Source of the DNA: Thermus tengchongensis
GTDB taxonomy: Bacteria; Deinococcota; Deinococci; Deinococcales; Thermaceae
NCBI RefSeq assembly: GCF_021462405.1
Contig: NZ_JAKEDU010000001.1
Location: 62,001 to 126,000 of the forward strand
Reading direction: 5' to 3'
Length of the DNA stretch: 64,000 nt
The notes below the pieces were generated by a model. That model was not told the DNA's origin, did not search any database, and saw nothing but the letters and a program-made list of their open reading frames with translations. Both the position numbers and the translations under genes were made by a program. Shown here in pieces: positions 44,528 to 54,085 of the stretch. Within the stretch, counting starts at the first letter, position 1. Each line of letters opens with the position of its first letter.

Positions 44528-46216
44528 ATGGCGGTGCGGGCAACGGATATCACCCGTGTCTACGAAGCCTACCCGGAGAAGAAGGCCACCCTCTACTTCC
44601 TGGTCCTGGGCTTCATCGCCGTGATCATCGGGAGCCTCTTTGGCCCCTTCCAGGCCCTGAACTACGGCAACGTGGACGCTTATCCCCTGCTTAAGCGCCT
44701 TTTGCCCTTCGTCCAGTCCTATTACCAGGGCCTGACCCTCCACGGCGTTCTGAACGCCATCGTCTTCACCCAGCTCTTCGCCCAGGCCATCATGGTGTAC
44801 CTTCCCGCCCGGGAGCTCAACCTACGGCCCAACATGGGCCTCATGTGGCTCTCCTGGTGGATGGCCTTCATCGGCTTGGTGATGGCTGCCTTGCCCCTTC
44901 TCGCCAACGAGGCTACAGTCCTTTACACCTTCTACCCCCCTCTTCAGGGGCACTGGGCCTTCTACCTGGGGGCCAGCATCTTCGTCTTGTCCACTTGGGT
45001 GAGCATTTACATCGTGCTGGACCTCTGGCGGCGTTGGAAGGCCCAGAACCCGGGTAAGGTGACCCCCTTGGTCACCTACATGGCCGTGGTCTTCTGGCTC
45101 ATGTGGTTCATCGCCTCCATCGGGCTGGTGCTGGAGGCGGTGCTCTTCCTCCTGCCTTGGTCCTTCGGACTCATCAAAGGGGTAGACCCCCTCATCGCCC
45201 GCACCCTCTTCTGGTGGACGGGTCACCCCATCGTCTACTTCTGGCTCCTGCCCGCCTACACCATCATCTATACGGTGTTGCCCAAGCAAGCCGGTGGGAA
45301 GCTGGTCTCCGATCCCATGGCCCGCCTAGCTTTCCTCCTCTTCCTGCTCCTTTCCACCCCAGTGGGCTTCCACCACCAGTTCGCCGACCCCGGCATCGAC
45401 CCCACCTGGAAAATGATCCACTCCATCCTCACCATGTTCGTGGCGGTCCCCAGCCTTATGACCGCCTTCACCGTTGCCGCCAGCCTGGAGTTTGCCGGGC
45501 GCCTGCGGGGCGGGAAGGGGCTTTTGGGCTGGATCAAGGCCTTGCCTTGGGATAACCCCGCCTTCGTAGCCCCGGTCCTGGGGTTGATCGGCTTCATCCC
45601 TGGGGGGGCCGGGGGCCTGGTGAACGCCAGCTTCACCCTGGACTACGTGGTGCACAACACCACCTGGATCCCCGGCCACTTCCACCTCCAGGTGGCGAGC
45701 CTAATTACCCTTACCGGTATGGGCTCCTTGTGGTGGCTCATCCCTAACCTCACGGGCAAGCCCATCTCCGACGCCCAGCGGCGGCTTGGGCTGGCGGTGG
45801 TCTGGCTCTGGTTCATAGGCATGCTGGTCATGGCCATCGGCCTCCACTGGCAGGGCCTTCTCAACGTGCCCAGGCGGGCCTACATCGCTCAGGTGCCTGA
45901 CGCCTACACCCATAGCGCCATCCCCATGGTCCTGAACATCATTGCGGGGGTCATCTTGCTCGTGGCGCTGCTCCTCTTCATCTGCGGCCTCTTCAGCGTC
46001 CTCCTGGGACGGGAGCGCAAGCCCGAGCTGGCCGAGGCCCCCGTGCCCTTTGCCGAGGTCATCTCCGGCCCTGAGGACCGGCCCTTGGTTCAGGCCATGG
46101 ACCGGATCGGCTTCTGGTTCCTGGTGGCGGTGATCCTGGTGGTGCTGGCCTACGGGCCCACCCTGGTGCAGCTTTTCAGCAACCTGAACCCCGTGCCGGG
46201 CATGCGGCTCTGGTAG
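44528..46216 (+). CDS. cbaA: ba3 cytochrome c oxidase subunit I
   Basis: The 562-residue, thirteen-helix subunit holds low-spin haem b and the haem a3-CuB centre that reduces O2 and pumps protons. The length equals that of the T. thermophilus enzyme. Haem ligand His is in LTLHGVLNAIVFTQ (about 72) and the cross-linked His-Tyr pair in GHPIVYFWLLPAY (His233/Tyr237). CuB histidines are in GFHHQFADPG (282/283), and a3/b ligands in WIPGHFHLQVASL (384/386). As a B-type oxidase it lacks the D-channel. Confidence 0.98.
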   Translation: MAVRATDITRVYEAYPEKKATLYFLVLGFIAVIIGSLFGPFQALNYGNVDAYPLLKRLLPFVQSYYQGLTLHGVLNAIVFTQLFAQAIMVYLPARELNLRPNMGLMWLSWWMAFIGLVMAALPLLANEATVLYTFYPPLQGHWAFYLGASIFVLSTWVSIYIVLDLWRRWKAQNPGKVTPLVTYMAVVFWLMWFIASIGLVLEAVLFLLPWSFGLIKGVDPLIARTLFWWTGHPIVYFWLLPAYTIIYTVLPKQAGGKLVSDPMARLAFLLFLLLSTPVGFHHQFADPGIDPTWKMIHSILTMFVAVPSLMTAFTVAASLEFAGRLRGGKGLLGWIKALPWDNPAFVAPVLGLIGFIPGGAGGLVNASFTLDYVVHNTTWIPGHFHLQVASLITLTGMGSLWWLIPNLTGKPISDAQRRLGLAVVWLWFIGMLVMAIGLHWQGLLNVPRRAYIAQVPDAYTHSAIPMVLNIIAGVILLVALLLFICGLFSVLLGRERKPELAEAPVPFAEVISGPEDRPLVQAMDRIGFWFLVAVILVVLAYGPTLVQLFSNLNPVPGMRLW

Positions 46217-46228
46217 GCCCTCAAGCGG

Positions 46229-46264
46229 TCAAGGGCCAGGGTCTCCTGGCCCTTGATCTTTTTT
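46229..46264 (+). terminator. Intrinsic terminator between cbaA and cbaX
   Basis: TCAAGGGCCAGG (46229-46240) and CCTGGCCCTTGA (46245-46256) make a perfect 12-bp stem on a 4-nt loop, followed by TCTTTTTT. It is the strongest terminator in the window, yet cbaX follows only 18 nt later with its own Shine-Dalgarno and no visible promoter. Confidence 0.9.
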
Positions 46265-46281
46265 GCTGGAGGCGCAAGGCT

Positions 46282-46767
46282 ATGCCCGTGGGCTTCGTGA
46301 CCTCCCCCGCCTTAAGCTGGATAGTGGGCCTCACCCTTCTCCCCTTTTTTCTCCAGTTCCTGGGGCTGGGCCTGGGCCAGGTGCTGGGGCAAGGGCTTTG
46401 CGGAAGCGCCCTGGGGGTTTCCGAGGCGGAGGCTGTCCGCTACGGTCTGGTGAACGAGTACTACCTTTACGGCCAGCTCTTCCTCCTTTTACTGGCCCTA
46501 AAGGTCACCTACGCCCTTGTCCTGATCACCCTGCGCTTTATGTACCCCAAGGGGGAACCCCCCTTCGCCCCCTTGGTGTGGCGCCTTGGGGTGGGGCTTT
46601 CCACCGTTTTCCTCCTGCTCTTCCTCCTCACCCGCACCCTGCCCCTACCCTTCCCCACCCCCCTGGGGCCAGCCCTGCTTTCCCCAGCCCCCTTGGACCC
46701 CCTTTCCCTGCTGATGGTCCTTCCAGAAGCCCCCCTGCTTTTCCTTTACCTGAGGTATCGGCCATGA
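46282..46767 (+). CDS. cbaX: CbaX, haem a insertion factor for ba3 oxidase
   Basis: The 161-residue membrane protein has four hydrophobic segments (about 8-35, 65-88, 97-118 and 135-155). Its position directly after cbaA and its size match CbaX of T. thermophilus, reported as a Thermaceae-specific, Surf1-like factor needed for haem a insertion into this oxidase (established knowledge; assignment by synteny and character). The ATG follows GGAGG by 10 nt. It overlaps the MFS gene by 4 bp, so those two are coupled. Confidence 0.82.
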   Translation: MPVGFVTSPALSWIVGLTLLPFFLQFLGLGLGQVLGQGLCGSALGVSEAEAVRYGLVNEYYLYGQLFLLLLALKVTYALVLITLRFMYPKGEPPFAPLVWRLGVGLSTVFLLLFLLTRTLPLPFPTPLGPALLSPAPLDPLSLLMVLPEAPLLFLYLRYRP

Positions 46768-47945
46768 AGCTTCCCACGCAAGTGTACCTCCTGGGCTTGG
46801 TCAGTTTCCTCATGGACGTGGCCAGCGAGATGGTCTACCCCCTTTTGCCCCTCTTCCTCACCGGACTGGGAGCAGGCGCTGGGGTGCTGGGCCTGGTAGA
46901 AGGCATCGCCGAGGCCACGGCCAGCCTCTTTAAGGTGGTGGGAGGAAGGGTTTCGGACCGGGTGGGCCGCAGAAAACCCCTCCTTCTCCTGGGCTACGGC
47001 CTTCCAGCCTTTTTACGACCCATCTTGGCCCTGGCCCAAAGCCCGGCCCACGTGCTCCTCTACCGCTTCCTGGACCGCACGGGCAAGGGGCTGCGCACGG
47101 CGCCGCGGGACGCCCTCTTGGCGGAAAGCGTGGATAAGGGCGCCTTAGGGCGGGCCTACGGCCTCCACCGGGGCCTGGACACCCTGGGGGCCACCGTGGG
47201 CCCCTTCCTGGCTTTTCTCCTCCTGCCGCACCTGGGCATCCGGGGGGTCTTCTGGGCCTCGGCCGTCCCCGCCTTTCTGGCCCTCCTGGCCCTTTTATGG
47301 GTGAAAGAGGCCAAGCGCCAAGAAATCAGGCCCCCGCTACCCCCCTTGCGCCTGGCCTACCTCCGCGCCCTCCCCGCTTCCTACCGACGCTTTCTCCTCA
47401 TCTCCGGGGTCTTCGCCCTGGCCCTTTCCTCCAACGCCTTCCTCCTCCTGCGCCTGAAGGAATTGGGCCTAAGCCAGGAGCAGGTCACCCTGGCCTACAC
47501 CGGGTACAACCTCCTCTATGCCCTCCTTTCCTACCCCCTGGGCAGCCTGGCAGACCGGGTGGGGTTGCGGCGCGTGGTGGCCTGGGGGTTCGGCCTTTAT
47601 GCCCTGGTGTACCTGGGCTTCGCCCTGGCGCAAAGCGCCCTGTGGGGGGTAGCCCTGCTCCTCCTCTACGCCCTCTACTCTGCCGCCTTTGAGGGGTCAA
47701 GCCGGGCCTACCTGGCCACCTTGGTGCCTGAGGCCACCAAGGCCACCGCCATCGGCCTCTACCACACGGTGGTGGGGGTCTTGCTCCTCCCGGCCAGCCT
47801 GGTCTTCGGAGCCCTTTGGCAAGCCTACGGGCCTGGGCTGGCCTTCGGCGCGGGTGCCGGCCTGGCCCTTTTGGCCCTGGCCCTTTTCCTGCTTGACGGA
47901 AGGAGGCCAAGGGCCTATTCTGGTTCAGGCCCCACGGGGCTTTGA
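46764..47945 (+). CDS. MFS transporter of the cba locus
   Basis: The 393-residue protein has twelve hydrophobic helices and the MFS loop motifs GGRVSDRVGRRKPLL (loop 2-3, about residues 58-72) and GSLADRVGLRRVVAWG (loop 8-9, about 260). The early text FLMDVASEMVYPLLPLFL and RFLDRTGKGLRTAPRDALLAE place it with bacterial MFS_1 exporters. Coupling to cbaX suggests a part in oxidase assembly, for example copper or haem traffic as shown for CcoA-type MFS proteins of other oxidases; that is inference. It may be the gene called cbaY elsewhere. Confidence 0.8.
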   Translation: MKLPTQVYLLGLVSFLMDVASEMVYPLLPLFLTGLGAGAGVLGLVEGIAEATASLFKVVGGRVSDRVGRRKPLLLLGYGLPAFLRPILALAQSPAHVLLYRFLDRTGKGLRTAPRDALLAESVDKGALGRAYGLHRGLDTLGATVGPFLAFLLLPHLGIRGVFWASAVPAFLALLALLWVKEAKRQEIRPPLPPLRLAYLRALPASYRRFLLISGVFALALSSNAFLLLRLKELGLSQEQVTLAYTGYNLLYALLSYPLGSLADRVGLRRVVAWGFGLYALVYLGFALAQSALWGVALLLLYALYSAAFEGSSRAYLATLVPEATKATAIGLYHTVVGVLLLPASLVFGALWQAYGPGLAFGAGAGLALLALALFLLDGRRPRAYSGSGPTGL

Positions 47946-47988
47946 GGAGGAAGGGGCATAAGCGCCTTCCCCCCTGACGGAGGAGAAA

Positions 47989-48258
47989 ATGCCCATCACC
48001 AAGGAAGAGAAGCAGAAGGTCATCCAGGAGTTTGCCCGCTTCCCGGGGGATACGGGGAGCACCGAGGTGCAGGTGGCCCTGCTCACCCTGCGCATCAACC
48101 GGCTTTCCGAGCACCTCAAGGTCCACAAGCACGACCACCATTCCCACCGCGGCCTTCTCATGCTGGTGGGGCAAAGGCGCAGGCTTCTCCGCTATCTGGA
48201 GCGGGAAGACCCCGAGCGCTACCAGGCCCTGGTTGAGAAACTAGGCCTTAGGAAGTAA
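47989..48258 (+). CDS. rpsO: 30S ribosomal protein S15
   Basis: The 89-residue protein is full-length S15, with [56 protein letters not shown] covering the four helices that bind 16S rRNA helices 20-22. The ATG follows CGGAGGAG by 5 nt. It heads the rpsO-pnp-rnj unit. In other bacteria S15 represses its own mRNA; no such fold is evident here. Confidence 0.98.
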   Translation: MPITKEEKQKVIQEFARFPGDTGSTEVQVALLTLRINRLSEHLKVHKHDHHSHRGLLMLVGQRRRLLRYLEREDPERYQALVEKLGLRK

Positions 48259-48276
48259 ACTGGTAACCAGGTCGGG

Positions 48277-48306
48277 GGCGGGGCCTTTGGGCTCCGCCTT
48301 TCGTTT
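48277..48306 (+). terminator. Terminator between rpsO and pnp
   Basis: GGCGGGGCC (48277-48285) pairs with GGCTCCGCC (48290-48298), with one G-U pair, around TTTG. TTTCGTTT follows. Like the E. coli rpsO-pnp junction, it probably trims readthrough into pnp. Confidence 0.7.
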
Positions 48307-48316
48307 GAGGACAGCC

Positions 48317-50461
48317 ATGCCGGATGCCACACCCAACACCCCACAGGCCCATAGGTACGAAACCCAGGTGGCTGGCCGCCCCCTGGTGTTGGAGGCAGGG
48401 AAATACGCCAAACAAGCCTCGGGCTCGGTCCTGGTGCGCTATGGGGACACCGTCGTGCTAGCCACGGCCCAAGCCTCAGAGGAGCCCATAGAGGCAGACT
48501 TCCTCCCCCTCACGGTGGAGTTCGAGGAGCGGCACTACGCCGTGGGCAAGATACCGGGGAGCTTCATGCGCCGGGAAGGACGCCCTGGAGAGAAGGCCAT
48601 TCTCTCCGCCCGCATGACGGACCGGCCCATCCGTCCCCTCTTCCCCAAGGGGTTCCGGCACGAGGTGCAGGTGATCGTCACCGTGCTCTCCGCCGACCAG
48701 AAGAATCCCCCGGACATCCTGGGGCCTACGGCGGCCAGCGCTGCCCTCATGCTCTCGGACATTCCCTGGGAAGGCCCCGTGGCGGCCGTGCGGGTGGGCC
48801 TCATTGGGGGGCAGTTCGTCCTGAACCCCACCTTGCAGGAGCTGGAGGAAAGCGCCCTAGACCTGGTGGTGGCGGGAAGCCGGGACGCCATCCTTATGGT
48901 GGAGGCCGGGGCCCAGGAGGTGGATGAGGAAACCCTGGTCCAGGCCCTGGAGTTCGCCCATCGGGAGATGCAGCCCATCCTGGAGCTGCAGGAGGCCATG
49001 GCCCGGACCCTGGGCAAACCCAAGATGGCCTGGACGCCTCCCGAGAGCCTATCCGATGAGGAGAAGGAGGCCCTTTACCGCCTGGCCCTGGAACGGGGGC
49101 TTTCCGCCGTGCTCCAGACCGCCAGCAAAGGGGAAAGGAGCCGGGCCCTCGAGGCCTTCGCGGAAGCCCTGATCCTCGAGGCCCTGCCCAAGTTAGAGGA
49201 CAGCACCCCGGACGAGAGCAAGAAGCCCCTCTACGCGAGCGCTTTTGATGAGGTGGTCCGGCGGGAGCTGAGGCGGTTGGTGCTGGAGGAAGGCAAGCGG
49301 GCAGACGGCCGCGGCCCCAAGGACCTCCGCCCCATCTGGATCGAGGTGGACGTCTTGCCCCGCACGCACGGCTCGGCCGTCTTCACCCGGGGGGAGACCC
49401 AGGTGCTGGGCACCGTGACCCTGGGCACGGGCCGGGACGAACAGATCATCGACGACCTGGGCATTGACGAAACGGAAAAGTTCCTGGTCCACTACAACTT
49501 CCCTCCCTTCTCCACCGGGGAGGTCAAGCGCCTGAGGGGGGTTTCCCGCCGGGAGATAGGCCACGGCAACCTGGCCAAGCGGGCCCTGAAGGCGGTCTTA
49601 CCTCCAGAAGACGCCTTCCCCTACACCATCCGCGTGGTGGGGGATGTGCTGGAGTCCAACGGCAGTAGCTCCATGGCCACGGTCTGCGCCGGGTGCCTGG
49701 CCCTCATGGACGCCGGGGTGCCCATCCGCGCCCCCGTGGCCGGGGTGGCCATGGGCCTGGTGTGGGAGGGGGAGCGGGCGGTGATCCTCACCGATATCCT
49801 AGGGCTGGAGGACGCCTTAGGCGACATGGACTTCAAGGTGGCGGGGACGCGCCAGGGGGTTACCGCCTTGCAAATGGACAACAAGGTGGGTGGGCTTCCC
49901 CGGGAGGTGCTTAAAGAGGCCCTCATGCAGGCCCGTGAGGCCCGCATGAAGATCCTGGACCTCATGGAAAGCGTCCTTCCCGCCCCACGCCCCGAGCTCA
50001 AGCCCTTCGCGCCGCGCATCCTCACCCTCAAGGTGCCGGTGGAGAAGATCGGCATCGTGATTGGCCCTGGAGGCAAGAACGTGCGCGCCCTGGAGGAGCT
50101 TGGGGTGGAGGTGGACATCGAGGAGGACGGGACGGTGCGCATCTACTCCAGCGACATGGAGGCGGCCCAAAAGGCCAAGAAGCGCATCGAGGAGCTCACC
50201 ATGGAGGCCAAGGTGGGCGAGATCTACGAGGGCACCGTCACCAAGATCACCCCCTTTGGTGCCTTCGTGAGCCTTTTCCCCGGGACCGAGGGGCTCCTTC
50301 ACATCAGCCAAGTCGCCCCCGGACGGGTGCGGCGGGTGGAGGACCACCTTAAGGTGGGGGACGTGATCAAGGTCAAGGTGCACCGCATTGACGAGCGGGG
50401 CAAGATCGACCTAATCCGCCCCGAACTGGAAGGCAAGATCCCCCCCAGGCGGCGCGGCTAG
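48317..50461 (+). CDS. pnp: Polyribonucleotide nucleotidyltransferase (PNPase)
   Basis: PNPase degrades RNA 3' to 5' using phosphate. The 714 residues hold two RNase PH domains (about 15-220 and 320-545; [15 protein letters not shown], and [20 protein letters not shown] in the second catalytic half), a helical linker, a KH domain ([18 protein letters not shown], about residue 575) and an S1 domain ([23 protein letters not shown], about 635). ATG 48317 follows GAGG by 6 nt; an in-frame extension to 48287 would run through the terminator and is rejected. Confidence 0.97.
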   Translation: MPDATPNTPQAHRYETQVAGRPLVLEAGKYAKQASGSVLVRYGDTVVLATAQASEEPIEADFLPLTVEFEERHYAVGKIPGSFMRREGRPGEKAILSARMTDRPIRPLFPKGFRHEVQVIVTVLSADQKNPPDILGPTAASAALMLSDIPWEGPVAAVRVGLIGGQFVLNPTLQELEESALDLVVAGSRDAILMVEAGAQEVDEETLVQALEFAHREMQPILELQEAMARTLGKPKMAWTPPESLSDEEKEALYRLALERGLSAVLQTASKGERSRALEAFAEALILEALPKLEDSTPDESKKPLYASAFDEVVRRELRRLVLEEGKRADGRGPKDLRPIWIEVDVLPRTHGSAVFTRGETQVLGTVTLGTGRDEQIIDDLGIDETEKFLVHYNFPPFSTGEVKRLRGVSRREIGHGNLAKRALKAVLPPEDAFPYTIRVVGDVLESNGSSSMATVCAGCLALMDAGVPIRAPVAGVAMGLVWEGERAVILTDILGLEDALGDMDFKVAGTRQGVTALQMDNKVGGLPREVLKEALMQAREARMKILDLMESVLPAPRPELKPFAPRILTLKVPVEKIGIVIGPGGKNVRALEELGVEVDIEEDGTVRIYSSDMEAAQKAKKRIEELTMEAKVGEIYEGTVTKITPFGAFVSLFPGTEGLLHISQVAPGRVRRVEDHLKVGDVIKVKVHRIDERGKIDLIRPELEGKIPPRRRG

Positions 50462-50517
50462 CCCCTGGGGGTTTTCCCTAGCGCCCATCCCGGCCAGGCC
50501 GGGAAGATAGGAGGTTT

Positions 50518-52245
50518 ATGGAAGATCAGGCGCGCAAACCGAGGCGGCGGCGGAGAAGGCCGCAAGAGGGAGGCGGAGTAACCGGCACCGGTCCCCAGGA
50601 CTTCCTGGAGATCATCCCCTTAGGAGGGATGGGGGAGATTGGCAAGAACATCACCGCCTTCCGCTTCCGGGATGAGATCTTCGTTCTGGACGGCGGGTTA
50701 GCCTTCCCCGAGGAGGGAATGCCCGGGGTGGACCTCCTCATCCCCCGAGTGGACTACCTGGTGGAAAACCGCCATCTCATCAAAGCCTGGGTCCTCACCC
50801 ACGGCCACGAGGACCACATTGGGGGGCTTCCCTTCATCCTGCCCATGGTCTTCGGCAAGGACTCCCCAGTGCCCATCTACGGGGCAAAACTCACCCTGGG
50901 TCTCCTTAGAGGGAAGCTGGAAGAGTTCGGCCTGCGGCCAGGATCCTTCAACCTGAAGGAGGTTTCCCCCGACGACCGCATCCAGGTGGGGCGGTACTTC
51001 ACCCTGGACCTCTTCCGCATGACCCACTCCATCCCCGACAACTCCGGGGTGGTCATCCGCACCCCCATCGGCACCATCGTGCACACGGGGGACTTCAAGC
51101 TGGACCCCACCCCCATCGACGGCAAGGTCTCCCACCTGGCCAAGGTGGCCCAGGCGGGGGCGGAAGGGGTATTGCTCCTCATCGCCGACTCCACCAACGC
51201 CGAGCGTCCCGGCTACACCCCCAGCGAGATGGAGATCGCCAAGGAACTGGACCGGGTGATCGGCCGGGCCCCGGGAAGGGTCTTCGTCACCACCTTCGCC
51301 AGCCACATCCACCGCATCCAAGCGGTGATTTGGGCAGCGGAAAAGTACGGGCGCAAGGTGGCCATGGAGGGGCGGAGCATGCTGAAGTTCAGCCGCATCG
51401 CTATGGAACTGGGCTACCTCAAGGTGAAGGACCGCCTCTACACCCTGGAGGAGGTCAAGGACCTTCCCGACCACCAGGTGCTCATCCTGGCCACGGGAAG
51501 CCAGGGCCAGCCCATGTCCGTCCTCTCCCGCCTGGCCTTTGAGGGCCACGCCAAGATGGCCATCAAGCCCGGGGACACGGTGATCCTCTCCAGTAGCCCC
51601 ATCCCCGGCAACGAGGAGGCGGTGAACCGGGTCATCAACCGCCTCTACGCCTTAGGGGCCTACGTCCTCTACCCCCCCACCTACAAGGTGCACGCCTCCG
51701 GCCACGCCTCCCAGGAGGAGCTCAAACTCATCCTGAACCTGACCACGCCCAAGTTCTTCCTGCCTTGGCACGGGGAGGTGCGGCACCAGACCAACTTTAA
51801 GTGGCTGGCGGAAAGCATGAGCCGCCCCCCGGAGAAGACCCTCATCGGGGAAAACGGGGCCGTGTACCGCCTCACCCGGGACGCCTTTGAGAAGGTGGGG
51901 CAGGTGCCCTCGGGGGTGCTCTACGTGGACGGGCTGGGGGTAGGGGACATCACCGAGGAGATCCTGGCCGACCGCCAGCATCTGGCCGAGGAGGGCATTG
52001 TGGTCATCACCGCCCTGGCCGCCCGGGACCCGGTGGTGGAGGTGGTGTCCCGGGGCTTTGTGAAGGCCGGGGAAAGGCTTCTCGGCGAGGTGAAGCGCAT
52101 GGCCCTCGAGGCCCTGCAAAACGGCGTGAGGGAGAAGAAGCCCTTGGAGCGCATCCGGGACGACATCTACTACCCGGTGAAGAAGTTCCTCAAGAAGGCC
52201 ACGGGCCGCGACCCGGTGATCCTTCCCGTGGTCATCGAGGGGTGA
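50518..52245 (+). CDS. rnj: Ribonuclease J
   Basis: RNase J is a metallo-beta-lactamase/beta-CASP nuclease with endo- and 5'-exonuclease activity. The 575 residues start with an Arg-rich patch (KPRRRRRRPQ). Zinc ligands are in LTHGHEDHIGG (HxHxDH, about residue 98), HTGDFK (about 186) and HASGHASQEE (about 396). The beta-CASP insert is about 205-370 (DSTNAERPGYTPSE start). The ATG follows ATAGGAGG by 5 nt. The order rpsO-pnp-rnj groups the degradosome partners. Confidence 0.97.
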   Translation: MEDQARKPRRRRRRPQEGGGVTGTGPQDFLEIIPLGGMGEIGKNITAFRFRDEIFVLDGGLAFPEEGMPGVDLLIPRVDYLVENRHLIKAWVLTHGHEDHIGGLPFILPMVFGKDSPVPIYGAKLTLGLLRGKLEEFGLRPGSFNLKEVSPDDRIQVGRYFTLDLFRMTHSIPDNSGVVIRTPIGTIVHTGDFKLDPTPIDGKVSHLAKVAQAGAEGVLLLIADSTNAERPGYTPSEMEIAKELDRVIGRAPGRVFVTTFASHIHRIQAVIWAAEKYGRKVAMEGRSMLKFSRIAMELGYLKVKDRLYTLEEVKDLPDHQVLILATGSQGQPMSVLSRLAFEGHAKMAIKPGDTVILSSSPIPGNEEAVNRVINRLYALGAYVLYPPTYKVHASGHASQEELKLILNLTTPKFFLPWHGEVRHQTNFKWLAESMSRPPEKTLIGENGAVYRLTRDAFEKVGQVPSGVLYVDGLGVGDITEEILADRQHLAEEGIVVITALAARDPVVEVVSRGFVKAGERLLGEVKRMALEALQNGVREKKPLERIRDDIYYPVKKFLKKATGRDPVILPVVIEG

Positions 52246-52248
52246 GCC

Positions 52249-52710
52249 ATGTACCAAAGCCTCCTCCTCCCCACCGACGGCAGCGAGGCTGCCGAACGTG
52301 GCGTGCGGGAAGGCCTCCGCTTGGCCAAGGCCCTGGGGGCCAGGGTGGCCTTCCTGTACGCCCTGGAGCCCTTGGGGCCCAGGCTCCTCCTGGGCCCGGA
52401 AACCCTCCCCTACTACCAGGAGCTTCTGGAGGACGCGCGCCAGGCGGGCCTGGCCGCCCTAGACCGGGCCACCCACCTGGCGGAAGAACTCGGCGTGCCC
52501 TTTGAGGCCCACCTCCTCGAGGGCCGGGCGGCGGAGGTCATCCTCAGGGAGGCCGAAAACCACGACCTGGTGGTCATGGCCTCCCACGGGCGCACGGGTT
52601 TGGACGCGCTCCTTCTGGGCAGCGTGACGCAAGAGGTGGTCCGCCGCAGCCCCAAGCCCATCCTGGTGGTCCCCTATCGGCCCAGCGACAGCCAAGCGGC
52701 CAGCAGGTAA
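52249..52710 (+). CDS. Universal stress protein (UspA family)
   Basis: The 153-residue cytosolic protein has the Usp fold. SLLLPTDGSEAAERGVREGLRLAKALGA forms the N-terminal strand-helix. The ATP-binding text is ASHGRTGLDALLLGSVTQEVVRRSPKPILVV (about residues 111-141), a complete Gx2Gx9G(S/T) motif that implies the ATP-binding subgroup. It follows rnj by 3 nt. Its last 37 bp overlap the end of the convergent exchanger gene. Confidence 0.92.
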   Translation: MYQSLLLPTDGSEAAERGVREGLRLAKALGARVAFLYALEPLGPRLLLGPETLPYYQELLEDARQAGLAALDRATHLAEELGVPFEAHLLEGRAAEVILREAENHDLVVMASHGRTGLDALLLGSVTQEVVRRSPKPILVVPYRPSDSQAASR

Positions 52711-53639
52711 AGCCCCAGAATCGCCCAGGAATCGTAGGCCAATACCCAGAGCTTGCGCAGGCTCTGGTACATCAGGCCCACCAGCACCGCCCCCGACATG
52801 GCCAGAAGGATGAGAACGCTGACCAGGTGGCCCTCCCCCACCTCCCGCCCCAGGGGCCCCGGCGCCAAGAGGTCGGCGTAAAAGAAGAGGAAGCTGTTGA
52901 ACATGCCGCTGCCCAGGGCATTACCCAAGGCCAGGTCCACGGCCCCCAAGCGGGCGGCGGCCATGGTCACCGTGGCCTCGGGGAGCGTGGTCACCAGGGC
53001 CACCAAAAAGGTCCCCACCCAAGCCTCCCCCAAGCCCGTTTCCTGGGCCAAGCGCTCGGCTAGGCCGGGCAGGAGCACCGCTGCCCCCACCAGGAACAAG
53101 GCCCCTACCAGGTAGCGCACCAAGGCCCCCGCCAGGGTGAAACCCTCGTAGGCCTCAGCCTCCACCTGCTCGTCGCGGGGAAAACGCCTGGCGTAGCGAA
53201 AGGAAAGCCAAAGGGCGAAGAGGTAGAGGGGAAGCAAGGCCAGGGTAAACATCCCAAGCCGGCCGCTACCCCGGTCCAGGACCAAGCCCAGCCCCAAAAT
53301 GGCCAGGAGTACGATGAGTAGCCCCAAGCTCAGGGCATGCTCTTGGCTAGCCCGGGCGGTGAGGGGCCTAGGGTGAAGGGCATCCAGCAGGGTGAGCAGG
53401 AGGAAGTTCACCATGGTGGCGCCCAAGAGGTTGCCCACCGCGATTTCCGGCAGGTCCTGGAGCACGGCGCTGGTCACGTTGAAGAGCTCCGGCAGGCTGG
53501 TGGTGACCCCCACCAGGAAAAGCCCCATGAAGGTGCGGCCCAAGCCCGTCTTCCCCGCCAGCACGTCGCCGTAAAAGGCCACCTGGCGCCCCGCCAGGAG
53601 GATGACCAAGGCTACGCCCAGGAAAGCCCAAAGGGTCAT
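52674..53639 (-). CDS. CaCA-family sodium/calcium exchanger
   Basis: The 321-residue membrane protein has about ten helices in two inverted halves. Each carries an alpha repeat with the ion-binding Glu: GVTTSLPELFNVTSAVLQDL (about residue 45) and VALVTTLPEATVTMAAARLG (about 215), each followed by a GN(L/A)LG segment. It exchanges cations, probably Ca2+ for Na+ or H+. A hydrophilic stretch (about 145-165, RRFPRDEQVEAEAYEG) splits the halves. It is the last gene of a unit with a P-type ATPase and a CBS protein, overlapping the latter by 4 bp. Confidence 0.9.
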   Translation of the reverse strand: MTLWAFLGVALVILLAGRQVAFYGDVLAGKTGLGRTFMGLFLVGVTTSLPELFNVTSAVLQDLPEIAVGNLLGATMVNFLLLTLLDALHPRPLTARASQEHALSLGLLIVLLAILGLGLVLDRGSGRLGMFTLALLPLYLFALWLSFRYARRFPRDEQVEAEAYEGFTLAGALVRYLVGALFLVGAAVLLPGLAERLAQETGLGEAWVGTFLVALVTTLPEATVTMAAARLGAVDLALGNALGSGMFNSFLFFYADLLAPGPLGREVGEGHLVSVLILLAMSGAVLVGLMYQSLRKLWVLAYDSWAILGLYLLAAWLSLGR

Positions 53640-54085
53640 AGGTGGGGCCTTAGGAGGCGCAACAGGTCAAAACGGGTGATGATGCCCACAGGCCTTCCCT
53701 CGGCATCCACCACGGGCACATGGTTGATGTCGTACTCCAGCATGATCTCCAGCACCTGGGACAGGGGCGCCTCCGGGCCCACCCCATGAACGGGTGCGCT
53801 CATGATCTCCTCCACCTTGGTGCGCTTGGCCTCCTCCAGCAGGTGGTCCAACCCTTCCCTTCCCAAAAAGCGCCCCAGAAGCACAGGGGCGCGGAACGTG
53901 GAAAACGGGATGCCCCGTTCCTTGAGGAAGTCGCTTTCCGTGACAATCCCCGCCAGGCACCCCTCCTCGTCCAGCACCAGCACGCTACCGATCCTTTTCT
54001 CCAGCATGAGACGGGCAACCTCCTCCAAGGAGGTCCCGAGGGGCACACCCACCACCGGGCTGGTCATGGCGTCCTTCGCTTTCAT
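53636..54085 (-). CDS. Two-CBS-domain regulatory protein
   Basis: The 149-residue protein consists of two CBS motifs, [30 protein letters not shown] (1-60) and VEEIMSAPVHGVGPEAPLSQVLEIMLEYDINHVPVVD (about 90-145), each ending in GIVTESD/GIITRFD. CBS pairs bind adenine nucleotides and sense energy or ionic state. Its ends overlap the ATPase and exchanger genes by 4 bp each, so it is made with two cation transporters and may regulate one or both. Confidence 0.92.
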   Translation of the reverse strand: MKAKDAMTSPVVGVPLGTSLEEVARLMLEKRIGSVLVLDEEGCLAGIVTESDFLKERGIPFSTFRAPVLLGRFLGREGLDHLLEEAKRTKVEEIMSAPVHGVGPEAPLSQVLEIMLEYDINHVPVVDAEGRPVGIITRFDLLRLLRPHL

